The translations under genes and the position numbers were made by a program. The notes under the pieces were generated by a model. The model was not told where the DNA came from. It searched no databases and was given only the letters and a program-made list of their open reading frames with translations. From Klebsiella pneumoniae (GTDB lineage: Bacteria; Pseudomonadota; Gammaproteobacteria; Steroidobacterales; Steroidobacteraceae), in contig CAMAQZ010000014.1 in the NCBI GenBank assembly GCA_945860725.1, positions 1-40,574 of the forward strand: 40,574 nucleotides of DNA. The letters are read 5' to 3'. Of the stretch, positions 33,468-40,574 are shown piece after piece (the stretch's first letter is position 1; every line of letters starts with the position of its first letter).

Positions 33468-34144
33468 CATCCTCCGCAGAGCTGCGGCAGGTCCTGAAGC
33501 GCGACCTGTTCGGGTCGGTGAGCCGCCTGGCGCGGGGCGGTGAGACGCGTGTGCTGCGCGACTGCAGCGACGCCCGCGGGTGGTTGCGTCCGCTCGCCAG
33601 GCACCTGCTCAGGCGCGAGGGCCGCGCACTGCAACGCCTCGAGGGGATCGAGCGCATCCCGACACTGCAGTTCATCAGCCGCGACCGGCTCGAACGACGG
33701 TGGATCGAAGGGCTGCCGATGCAGATCGCGCGCCCCGAGGATCCCGCCTACTTCCGTGAAGCCTTGCGGCTGCTGCGGCGTTTGCACGCTTGCGACCTGA
33801 CCCACAACGATCTCGCGAAGGAAACCAATTGGTTAGTGACGCCCGAGGGGTTACCGGCGTTGGTCGACTTCCAACTCGCCCGTCACGCGCCCCGGCGCGG
33901 CAGACTGTTCCGTATGTTGGCGCACGGCGATCTGCGTCACCTGCTCAAGCACAAGCGCCAGTACCTGCCCGGACACCTGACCGCACGTCAGCGGGCGATC
34001 CTTGCGCAGCCCTCGCCCCTCTCACGAATCTGGCGCGCGACGGTCAAGCCCGTCTATCTTTTTGTGACGCGCCGGCTGCTCGGCTGGTCTGACCGTGAAG
34101 GCGCGGGCGATCGCCAGGAAAACTCACGCGGCAGACGATTGTGA
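33464..34144 (+). CDS. RIO-like serine/threonine or small-molecule kinase
   Basis: A 226-residue soluble kinase-like protein. The N-terminal lobe is short (VLKRDLFGSVSRLARGGETR), and the catalytic loop THNDLAKETNWLV (113-125) and the metal-binding VDFQLARHAP (134-143, Asp135) are clear kinase motifs, with DFQ in place of DFG as in several RIO/lipopolysaccharide-kinase relatives. A basic C-terminal part follows. It starts with GTG at 33464 inside the stop of the methyltransferase-like gene; the longer frame from 33308 is rejected as it runs over that gene. Substrate unknown; a lipid or envelope sugar would suit its membrane-bound neighbour. Confidence 0.78.
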   Translation: MTSSAELRQVLKRDLFGSVSRLARGGETRVLRDCSDARGWLRPLARHLLRREGRALQRLEGIERIPTLQFISRDRLERRWIEGLPMQIARPEDPAYFREALRLLRRLHACDLTHNDLAKETNWLVTPEGLPALVDFQLARHAPRRGRLFRMLAHGDLRHLLKHKRQYLPGHLTARQRAILAQPSPLSRIWRATVKPVYLFVTRRLLGWSDREGAGDRQENSRGRRL

Positions 34145-34161
34145 TCCCGATGCCTTATGGG

Positions 34162-34167
34162 TACGCT
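34162..34167 (+). promoter_or_regulatory. -10-like TACGCT, 8 bp before the 81-residue gene
   Basis: TACGCT, eight bases, then ATG at 34176, with no Shine-Dalgarno sequence. It supports the shorter start for this gene. Confidence 0.4.
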
Positions 34168-34175
34168 TCGCGTCC

Positions 34176-34421
34176 ATGACGATCTGCCAAGCACACAACC
34201 TCCGCGCGCCCGTGATCGATGTGCCGCGTCCCTACGGGGTGCGGATATCTCTGGCCGCCTCCGACCCGTTCCGCAATCTGCTCGGCGCGGACTGGCATCG
34301 CGCCCACTGGTTCGCCGACGCAGCGAGCCGCGATGCGGCGCTCATGGAGTTGTCCCGCAAGCACGAGTACTCGCGGCCGGGTGATCGACCCGCACTGGTC
34401 TTCGAGCGCATCTCGCGCTGA
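34176..34421 (+). CDS. Small conserved protein of unknown function
   Basis: An 81-residue soluble protein: it opens TICQAHNLRAPVIDVPRPYG and includes ASDPFRNLLGADWHRAHWF and ELSRKHEYSRPGDRPAL. It has no signal peptide or membrane helix. I have a sense of having seen this family as an uncharacterised small protein in other gammaproteobacteria, but I cannot name it. The frame is open from 34095; ATG at 34176 is preferred because of the -10-like TACGCT eight bases before it and because upstream residues look unstructured. It follows the kinase-like gene by 31 bp and converges on the PlpD-like gene. Confidence 0.65.
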   Translation: MTICQAHNLRAPVIDVPRPYGVRISLAASDPFRNLLGADWHRAHWFADAASRDAALMELSRKHEYSRPGDRPALVFERISR

Positions 34422-34459
34422 GTCGCGTCCCGCCGCGGGCGGGCGGGCGGACGCCGCCG

Positions 34460-36691
34460 TCAAAAAGTGCGGCCCAGGAACAGATAGAACGCCGTATCGC
34501 CCGCCTCACCGAAGCCGGTACCGAGATACACCGGCCCGATCAGCGTGTCGAAGCCGAAGAAGACACTGCCTTGCTTCAACGCACCGTCGAAGCTGATGTC
34601 GCCGCGCTCATCCCAAACGTTGCCCACCTCGAAAGAGACGCCCGCATACGCCGGCACATCGAGAAAGCCCTCGCCCCGGCGCCCGATCTGGCGGTAATAG
34701 AGGGCGCGGGCGATGGCGAAGTGCCGCCCTGACAAGGCATCGGGCGCAAGCCCTGAGAGATTGAGGAATCCCCCCAACGGGAACAGCGTGCGGACGCTGG
34801 CGGGCGCCGAGTCCAAATGGGTCCCGAAGGAAGTCCACAGGACTCCGGTATGACGGCCCTCGGAACGCGCGATCAGCCAGTCCGCCGAGACCACATCGCC
34901 GCTCGTGAGCGCGCCGCGACGGTCGCCCTCTCCGCGCCACTGCGCGACGAAAGAACTGCCGCGACGCGGAAAATTGCGGCTGTCTAGAGTGTCGTACGCA
35001 AAACTTGCAGAGAAGTCTCGCACATCGAAATCATCGCGCGACGGCAAACCCGGATCACCGAGTCGCAGCCGAGTTTGGCCAGACACCTCGCGCAGCCCGG
35101 CGCGCAGCTCCCCCCAATTACCGAGTTCACGACCGATGTCGACCCCGTACTCGGTGGTGCGCAACCGATACTCGGCCACCCGCACGCCATCCTGCAGGAG
35201 CGGCACATTGCGCACCTCGAACCTCGCCTGCGGCGAGACGAACCAGTTGGCCCGAGCGCCGATCGGCTGGTAGAACTCAGTGGCGATCCGCGGCTCGGAG
35301 CCGAGCTGGAAATCCCAGACCCACTCCGCCGCCAACGCGCCGATATCGGCCAACACGACGCGCGCCGCAGCGTTGTAGTTCGAATTGCCGCTGAAATCGT
35401 CCTCGAGGCTCAACCCGAGGCGCATGTAGTTCGGGCCCCATGAGTTGCGCTCGGCAGAGACCTCGAAATCACGCCGACCATCGCGCTCGACGGACGTGTG
35501 GTCGACGCGCTCGAAATTGCCACGGCCGTAGAGTGTGATGATCGCTTCATCCAAGGTTGCCGCATCCGGTGCAGCCGCCGCACCCGGCTCCAAGGCGTCG
35601 GCAATCGCGGTCCTAATCAATCTTTGATAGCGCTCGGATCCGGCTGCGACGCGCACTTCACCCGCAGGCAACAAGGCGTCCCTCCGAACCGTCGCCCGGG
35701 CGTCGGCGTAGCGGGCGTAATCCGCCGACGCGAGCCGCAGCGGCGCAAGCTTTTCCTGCGCGGCGCGCGCGGCTTGCTCCCCGGCAGCGGCGGCCCGTGG
35801 CACCACCTCGAAATCGAAGCTCGAGGCCTCGCCGAGCTCCGGCTGCAGCAGCACATCCTCCGGCGCGAGCGCCTTCAACTGCGCGTCGCTGCCGCGGCGG
35901 ATCAGGATGGCGAGCATCTGGTTGGAGATGCTCGGAACCGACTCCAAAGAATCTCGCTTACGCAGCGGGAACCCGACATCCACGACGATCAGCACATCGA
36001 CGCCCATCACGCGCGCTGCATCGACTGGCAGATTGTTGGCCAGTCCGCCATCGACCAGCAGACGACCGTCGATCTCGACCGGCGCGAACACCGCAGGCGC
36101 CGCGAGGCTCGCCCGCAGAGCGGTGACCAGATCACCGTTGCGAAGCTCGACCGGTTCGCCGGTCTCGAGATCGGTCGCCATCGCGCGAAAGCGGGTGGGC
36201 AGCTCATCGAAATCACGGACTGTCGCCACCGGGTCGGTCAACCGGCGCAGCAGCTGCGTGAGCCGCTGCCCCGACAGCAGCGATTTCGGTAATCGGAACT
36301 CGCCGGATTCGAGCCCCAACGGGAAATTCACGAGGAACTTCAGATCCTCGCTCTTGCGACGGAAACTCAGCCGGTCGCGCGGTCCGGGTTCGCGGAAGGA
36401 TTCGCGCCATTCGGGCGAGAGCACCAACGCCTCGACCTGCGCTGCGGTCAGGCCGCTCGCGTACAGCCCCCCGACCACCGCGCCCATGCTGGTGCCGGCG
36501 ATGGCATCGATCGGGATCCGCTCGGCCTCGAGGAACTTGAGCACGCCCACATGGGCGGCGCCACGCGCGCCACCCCCGGAGAGCACCAGCCCGACACGGG
36601 GACGCGGACGCTCGGCCGCGGGCTCGGCAGCCACGGCAGAGGCGCCGGCGCCGGCGCCGGCGAGCAACAACGACAGGACGAACAGGCGCAC
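34460..36691 (-). CDS. Patatin-like phospholipase with POTRA and outer-membrane barrel (PlpD-type, type Vd)
   Basis: A 743-residue outer-membrane lipase. After a signal peptide (LFVLSLLLAGAGAGASAVAA) comes a patatin domain: oxyanion loop GGGARG (39-44), nucleophile S68 in GTSMG and catalytic D214 in VDGGLANN. A POTRA-like stretch follows (LDEAIITLYGRGNFERVDHT) and then a 16-strand-type BamA/Omp85 barrel ending FYLFLGRTF with terminal Phe. This order is that of Pseudomonas PlpD, a type Vd system in which the lipase is carried to the cell surface by its own barrel. The start is GTG at 36691, as no in-frame ATG is nearby. It diverges from the second TonB receptor gene over only 59 bp. Confidence 0.92.
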   Translation of the reverse strand: MRLFVLSLLLAGAGAGASAVAAEPAAERPRPRVGLVLSGGGARGAAHVGVLKFLEAERIPIDAIAGTSMGAVVGGLYASGLTAAQVEALVLSPEWRESFREPGPRDRLSFRRKSEDLKFLVNFPLGLESGEFRLPKSLLSGQRLTQLLRRLTDPVATVRDFDELPTRFRAMATDLETGEPVELRNGDLVTALRASLAAPAVFAPVEIDGRLLVDGGLANNLPVDAARVMGVDVLIVVDVGFPLRKRDSLESVPSISNQMLAILIRRGSDAQLKALAPEDVLLQPELGEASSFDFEVVPRAAAAGEQAARAAQEKLAPLRLASADYARYADARATVRRDALLPAGEVRVAAGSERYQRLIRTAIADALEPGAAAAPDAATLDEAIITLYGRGNFERVDHTSVERDGRRDFEVSAERNSWGPNYMRLGLSLEDDFSGNSNYNAAARVVLADIGALAAEWVWDFQLGSEPRIATEFYQPIGARANWFVSPQARFEVRNVPLLQDGVRVAEYRLRTTEYGVDIGRELGNWGELRAGLREVSGQTRLRLGDPGLPSRDDFDVRDFSASFAYDTLDSRNFPRRGSSFVAQWRGEGDRRGALTSGDVVSADWLIARSEGRHTGVLWTSFGTHLDSAPASVRTLFPLGGFLNLSGLAPDALSGRHFAIARALYYRQIGRRGEGFLDVPAYAGVSFEVGNVWDERGDISFDGALKQGSVFFGFDTLIGPVYLGTGFGEAGDTAFYLFLGRTF

Positions 36692-36697
36692 CGCATG

Positions 36698-36703
36698 AGG
36701 ATA
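36698..36703 (-). promoter_or_regulatory. -10-like TATCCT, 6 bp before the PlpD-like gene
   Basis: TATCCT on the minus strand, six bases, then GTG at 36691. It lies 35 bp from the divergent GATAAT element at 36739. Confidence 0.35.
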
Positions 36704-36738
36704 CCAGTGGTCGACTGCATCAGGCGACGCGGATGACC

Positions 36739-36744
36739 GATAAT
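36739..36744 (+). promoter_or_regulatory. -10-like GATAAT, 6 bp before the second TonB receptor start
   Basis: GATAAT, then GCCGGT, then ATG at 36751. It argues that translation begins at 36751 rather than at the in-frame ATG 36733, which lies upstream of this element. Confidence 0.45.
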
Positions 36745-36750
36745 GCCGGT

Positions 36751-38865
36751 ATGTCCCGCCTTCACCGCCACACCGCGCGCGCTTTGTCCCTCACGGCGTT
36801 GTCGGTCGCGCTGCTACCGGTCGTCGTGTTCGCGCAGTCCGCCGCCCCGGTGATGACCCCCGATCCGGCGCTGCTGACCGAAGTCGTCGTCACCGCGCAG
36901 CGCCGTGACGAAGCACGCTGGCGCGTCGCGGCGAGCCTCTCGCGCCTCGAGCCCGGCATCACCGGGGTCATCGACCGCACCCACGCCGCCGAAGCCCTCA
37001 ACCGCATCCCCGGGGTGCTGATGCAGCGCGGCAGCGGCCAGGAGAGCCTGCTCGCCATCCGCTCGCCGGTGCTCACCGGCGCGGGCGCCTGCGGTGCCTT
37101 CCTGCTGCTCGAAGACGGGATGCCGCTACGCCCCACCGGGTTCTGTAATGTGAACCAGCTGTTCGAGGCGAACACCTCGCAGGCCGCCGCCATCGAGGTG
37201 CTGCGCGGCCCGGGCACCGGGCCCTACGGCGCCAATGCCGTACACGGCATCGTCAATGTGCTCTCGCCCGATCCCGATGATCTGCCGGGCCTGCGGCTCG
37301 GCGTGACGCGGGGCGCCGACGAACATCTCGCGCTGCAGTTCGCCGCCGCCGGCGAATCGACCGCCGCTTATGGCCTCTGGCGCGACGAGGACGGATTCCG
37401 GGCCGAGTCACCGGTGCGTGAGTGGAAAGCGAATGCCGTGCACCAGCGCAAGCTCGGCGCCGGCGAACTGCGCCTGCGCGCCGCGGCCACGCAGCTCGAC
37501 CAGGAGACCGCAGGCTTCATCCGCGGCTACGATGCCTATCGCGACCCGGTGCTGCGCGAGAGCAACCCGAACCCCGAGGCGTTCCGCGATGCCGACAGCG
37601 CGCGGGTGTCGAGCGAGTGGTTGAGCGAACCCTGCGACGGCTGCCGCGACGAAGTCCGCGGCATCGTCCGCCACTCGCGCATGGCGTTCCTGCAGCATTT
37701 CCTGCTCGGCAAGCCGCTCGAGCGCAACGGCCAGGACAGCATCGCGTTCGGCGCCGCACGCGCTCGCCCGCTCGGCGCGGGCCCGATCGAGTGGCGGCTC
37801 GGTGTCGATGCGGAGTACGCCGACACGTTCCTGCTCGAGATCCAAGACGGCCCCACGCTCGAGGGCAGTGCCTTTGCGCGCGCGATCCGCCCCGCGGGAC
37901 GGCACTACGACTACGCGGTCGAGGTCACCGGCGCAGCGCTGCACGGCAGCCTCGCGAGCACCGGCGAGTCGCCGTTCCAGTGGCGGTTGTCAGCGCGGCT
38001 CGATGAGACCCGCTACCGCTACGACAACCGCATGCGCGACGGCAACACCGTCGAGGACGGGACGCCCTGCGTACCCGGGCCCTGCCTCTACAGCCGCCCC
38101 GCCGACCGGAGCGATCGCTTCACGGACTTCACGCCGCGCCTCGAACTGCGACACCGCCTCGGCGAGCGCGCGATGGTGTACCTGACCGCAAGCGATGGCT
38201 TCAGACCGCCGGAGATCACCGAACTCTATCGCCTGCAGCGCAACCAATCAGTGGCCGATCTCGACTCCGAGCGGATGTCCGCACTCGAAGCCGGTTGGCG
38301 ACTCGTCGGCGGACGCTACGCCGTCTCGCTCGCCGCGTTCACACAACGCAAACGCCCAGTGATCCTGCGCGATGCCAACGGCTTCAATGTCACGGGCGGA
38401 CGCACCCGCCACGCCGGCCTCGAGTACGAGTTCGCGTGGCAGCCCTTCGAGCGCCTGCGCTTTGACGCCAATGGCAGCTACGCCCGCCATGAGTACGATT
38501 TCGACGCCGCCATCGAGGGCGGCGAGACGATCGTGCGCGGACGCGACATCGACACCGCCCCGCGGCGCCTGCATGCCTGGTCCGCGAACTGGACACCACA
38601 CCCCGACTGGCAAGCGACGCTCGAGTGGCGGCAGGTCGGCGCGTACTTCGCGGACGCCGGCAACGCGCGGCGCTACCCCGGCCACGATGTCGGCACCCTG
38701 CGCGTCGCCTGGCAAGCGTCGCCGCAGTGGCGCGCCTCGCTCGAGATCGAGAACCTCGCCGACACCCTCTACGCCGACCGTGCCGACTTCGCACAAGGCG
38801 ATTGGCGCTACTTCCCGGCGCGGCAGCGCAGCGTGTTCGTCAATGTGGTCTGGCAGAGCGAGTAA
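36751..38865 (+). CDS. TonB-dependent outer-membrane receptor, second
   Basis: A 704-residue receptor: signal peptide SRLHRHTARALSLTALSVAL ending near VFAQS, TonB box in LLTEVVVTAQRRDE, a plug with ALNRIPGVLMQRGSGQESLL and IEVLRGPGTGPYGANAVHGI, then a barrel ending FVNVVWQSE. It is shorter than the first receptor. The plug has two cysteines (GAGACGAF and TGFCNVN), and extracellular-looking segments carry close pairs (EPCDGC, GTPCVPGPC); disulfides are likely. Its cargo is unknown. The start at 36751 is chosen over 36733 because of the -10-like GATAAT and because the signal peptide fits better. Not part of an operon. Confidence 0.9.
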   Translation: MSRLHRHTARALSLTALSVALLPVVVFAQSAAPVMTPDPALLTEVVVTAQRRDEARWRVAASLSRLEPGITGVIDRTHAAEALNRIPGVLMQRGSGQESLLAIRSPVLTGAGACGAFLLLEDGMPLRPTGFCNVNQLFEANTSQAAAIEVLRGPGTGPYGANAVHGIVNVLSPDPDDLPGLRLGVTRGADEHLALQFAAAGESTAAYGLWRDEDGFRAESPVREWKANAVHQRKLGAGELRLRAAATQLDQETAGFIRGYDAYRDPVLRESNPNPEAFRDADSARVSSEWLSEPCDGCRDEVRGIVRHSRMAFLQHFLLGKPLERNGQDSIAFGAARARPLGAGPIEWRLGVDAEYADTFLLEIQDGPTLEGSAFARAIRPAGRHYDYAVEVTGAALHGSLASTGESPFQWRLSARLDETRYRYDNRMRDGNTVEDGTPCVPGPCLYSRPADRSDRFTDFTPRLELRHRLGERAMVYLTASDGFRPPEITELYRLQRNQSVADLDSERMSALEAGWRLVGGRYAVSLAAFTQRKRPVILRDANGFNVTGGRTRHAGLEYEFAWQPFERLRFDANGSYARHEYDFDAAIEGGETIVRGRDIDTAPRRLHAWSANWTPHPDWQATLEWRQVGAYFADAGNARRYPGHDVGTLRVAWQASPQWRASLEIENLADTLYADRADFAQGDWRYFPARQRSVFVNVVWQSE

Positions 38866-38976
38866 GGGGCGTCGGACCGAAGGACGGCTCAGGCCACTCG
38901 AGCGGCAGCGACCAAGCGCTTGCGGCAAGTTAGATGTGCAGGCGGGACGGCAGCTCACTGCGTTCGGAGCGTGCCA

Positions 38977-40071
38977 TCAGCCCGCCGGGATCTGCTGCGT
39001 GATGCAGTGGATATTGCCGCCGCCGAGCAGGATCTCGCGGGCGGGCACACCCACCACCTTGCGGCCCGGGAACAGGCGGCGGATCTTGGCGAGTGCCGCC
39101 CGATCGGTGCGCGCATCGAGCAGCGGCACCACGACGCCCCCGTTGGCGATGTAGAAGTTGACGTAGCTCGCCGCGAGGCGCTCGCCGGGCGACCGCGGCT
39201 TCGCGCCCGTGCCGGTGACGACACCGGCGGCTTCGGCCCGCGTGGTGCGCAGCGGACCGGGCATCGGCAGCTTGTGGACCTTGAGGCGCCGGCCCCGCGC
39301 ATCGCGCGCATCCATCAGACGCTCGAGCGCATCGCGGGAGATCGCATGCTGCGGATCGCGCGCGTTGTCGGTCCAGGTCAACGCCACCTCGCCCGGGGCG
39401 ACGAAGCAGGCGAGGTTGTCGATGTGGCCGTCGGTCTCGTCGTTGAAGACGCCCTCGCCCAACCACAGCACGGTGGTCGCACCGGTGTAGGCACAGAGCA
39501 AGGTCTCGATCTGCCGGCGACCGAGATGGGGGTTGCGGTTGGGATTGAGAAGGCACTGCTCGGTGACGAGCAGCGTGCCCTCGCCGTCCGAGTGGATCGC
39601 CCCACCCTCGCCGACCATCGGCGCACGGTACCGATCGAATCGCTCGATCTCGAGGACCTTGCGCGCGACGGCATCGTCTTGATCCCACGGATGGTAGAGC
39701 CCGCCGAGGTGTCCACCCCAAGCGTTGAACACCCAGTCAACGCCGCGGACCTCGCCACGATCGTCGACGACGCAGGTCGGGCCGACATCACGCATCCAGG
39801 CGTCGTCACTCGAGAGCTCCACCACGCGCACACGCGGGTCGAGGGCCGCCCGCGCAGGGTCGAAGTCGGCGACTGCGACCCCGACCGTCACCGGCTCGAA
39901 ACGCGAGATCGTGGCGGCGACCGCGGCGAAGGCCTGCTGTGCCGGTTGCGCCGCGCGGCGCCAGTTGTCGGGCCGACGCGGCCACAGCATCCAACAACCG
40001 CGGTGCGGTTCGAACTCGCCCGGCATGCGGAAGCCGTCGGCGGCGGGTTTGGAGGCTAGAGTCTTGGACAT
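38977..40071 (-). CDS. aguA: Agmatine deiminase (peptidyl-arginine deiminase family)
   Basis: A 364-residue enzyme converting agmatine to N-carbamoylputrescine and ammonia, a step from arginine to putrescine. Family motifs are complete: [20 protein letters not shown] at the start, [64 protein letters not shown] (catalytic His) and the catalytic C356 in [13 protein letters not shown] at the C terminus. No partner gene (carbamoylputrescine amidase) is adjacent in the window. The start at 40071 sits 6 bp after TAGAAT, which fits a leaderless message. It diverges from icd. Confidence 0.92.
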   Translation of the reverse strand: MSKTLASKPAADGFRMPGEFEPHRGCWMLWPRRPDNWRRAAQPAQQAFAAVAATISRFEPVTVGVAVADFDPARAALDPRVRVVELSSDDAWMRDVGPTCVVDDRGEVRGVDWVFNAWGGHLGGLYHPWDQDDAVARKVLEIERFDRYRAPMVGEGGAIHSDGEGTLLVTEQCLLNPNRNPHLGRRQIETLLCAYTGATTVLWLGEGVFNDETDGHIDNLACFVAPGEVALTWTDNARDPQHAISRDALERLMDARDARGRRLKVHKLPMPGPLRTTRAEAAGVVTGTGAKPRSPGERLAASYVNFYIANGGVVVPLLDARTDRAALAKIRRLFPGRKVVGVPAREILLGGGNIHCITQQIPAG

Positions 40072-40077
40072 GCGAAT

Positions 40078-40083
40078 ATTCTA
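40078..40083 (-). promoter_or_regulatory. -10-like TAGAAT, 6 bp before aguA
   Basis: On the minus strand GCTAGAAT, six bases (ATTCGC), then ATG at 40071. The layout matches that of phoD exactly. Confidence 0.45.
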
Positions 40084-40137
40084 GCGGTTTGGCGCGAGTG
40101 CGACCCGGTTCGCGGAATCGCCCGAGGGGTGCTGTGC

Positions 40138-40143
40138 TAGCAT
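40138..40143 (+). promoter_or_regulatory. Possible -10 element TAGCAT for icd
   Basis: TGTGCTAGCAT has an extended -10 look. It lies 65 bp before the icd ATG, giving a leader of about 60 bases with AGGAG at 40193-40197, so this gene uses a conventional ribosome binding site. Confidence 0.3.
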
Positions 40144-40208
40144 TTCATCATCGCGATGGCCGTGGGGTTTCCAGGGCTGTCTGCGATCCAACAGGAGACT
40201 CCCTAGCC

Positions 40209-40574
40209 ATGACCACGGCTGTCCCCGTCAAACTCGTACCGCCCGCTGGCGGCGCCAAGATCGTCGTCGAGAACGGCACCCTGAGGGTGCCCGCAAACCC
40301 GATCATCCCCTTCATCGAGGGCGACGGCACGGGCCCGGACATCTGGCGCGCCTCAGTGCGCGTCCTCGACGCCGCGGTCGCCAAGGCGTATGGCGACAGC
40401 CGCAAGATCCACTGGCTCGAGGTCTACGCGGGCGAGAAGGCCAATAAGCTCTTCAACACCTGGCTGCCGGACGAATCCGTCGCCGCCTGCCGCGAGTACC
40501 TGGTCTCCATCAAAGGTCCGCTCACGACGCCGATCGGCGGCGGCATCCGCTCGCTGAACGTCGCGCTGCGCCAG
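40209..40574 (+). CDS. icd: NADP-dependent isocitrate dehydrogenase, N-terminal part
   Basis: The first 122 codons of isocitrate dehydrogenase, which decarboxylates isocitrate to 2-oxoglutarate in the TCA cycle; the gene runs off the window's right end. [20 protein letters not shown] is the conserved opening of the E. coli-type enzyme, and [20 protein letters not shown] contains the substrate-binding Ser, the residue phosphorylated by the IDH kinase in enteric bacteria. ATG at 40209 is preceded by AGGAG 11 bases upstream. It diverges from aguA over 137 bp. Confidence 0.95.
   Translation, partial: MTTAVPVKLVPPAGGAKIVVENGTLRVPANPIIPFIEGDGTGPDIWRASVRVLDAAVAKAYGDSRKIHWLEVYAGEKANKLFNTWLPDESVAACREYLVSIKGPLTTPIGGGIRSLNVALRQ

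Noticed and set aside
34422-34459. A GC-rich region between convergent genes as a terminator
   Set aside because: Several overlapping imperfect stems of GGCGG/CCGCC can be drawn, but none is well paired and followed by a T-run.
1-40574. CRISPR arrays, transposases, phage genes, toxin-antitoxin pairs or defence systems
   Set aside because: No regularly spaced repeats and no such proteins were seen; the tRNA fragment is the only sign of mobile DNA.

Overview
The window is high-GC DNA (about two thirds G+C by eye) with a gammaproteobacterial gene complement: an NADP isocitrate dehydrogenase start, a PlpD-type patatin autotransporter, agmatine deiminase, PEP carboxylase, an RND pump, large TonB-dependent receptors and several acyl-CoA dehydrogenases. 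A relative of the Steroidobacteraceae/Nevskiaceae group would fit, but that placement is an inference from gene style; there is no rRNA or complete tRNA to anchor it.

Layout. 1-378: the 3' fragment of a tRNA-Pro(CGG) gene (310-355), preceded by short repeats; it looks like the edge of an integrated element lying to the left. 379-4308: a small membrane protein, a methyltransferase with a regulatory domain, a DUF2147 protein, an MFS transporter, then 300 bp of gene debris. 4386-7689: PhoD-type phosphatase, a perfect terminator, a poly-glycine RRM protein, a YeiH-family exporter. 7667-12830 (minus): RND permease, its adaptor, and a secreted protein of unknown function coupled to ppc. 12827-15553 (minus): a divergent PEP carboxylase. 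15703-29289: a TonB receptor and a class III CoA-transferase on the minus strand, diverging from a tightly packed nine-gene plus-strand operon (EamA transporter, MaoC hydratase, acyl-CoA dehydrogenase, two CoA-transferases, acyl-CoA dehydrogenase, SDR, and two further acyl-CoA dehydrogenases that look like the catalytic and non-catalytic halves of a heteromer). 29351-31872: two overlapping aminotransferase genes. 31873-34421: an RCK_C fragment, msrA, and an ICMT-like methyltransferase / RIO-like kinase / small-protein group. 34460-40071: PlpD-like protein, a second TonB receptor, agmatine deiminase. 40209-end: start of icd.

How the genes work together. The central cluster is the best candidate for an undescribed system. 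It reads as uptake of an external compound (TonB receptor), CoA attachment by transfer rather than ligation (three family III CoA-transferases, no ligase), and a beta-oxidation-like series of dehydrogenation, hydration and alcohol oxidation. No thiolase and no regulator lie in the window, so the substrate and the final cleavage are unknown.

A second pattern is genome-style rather than gene-level. Ten genes across the window have a -10-like hexamer (nine fit TANNNT exactly, one is GATAAT) only 6-9 bp upstream of the start codon, with no Shine-Dalgarno sequence. This suggests that leaderless or nearly leaderless mRNAs are common in this organism, and it helps choose several start codons.
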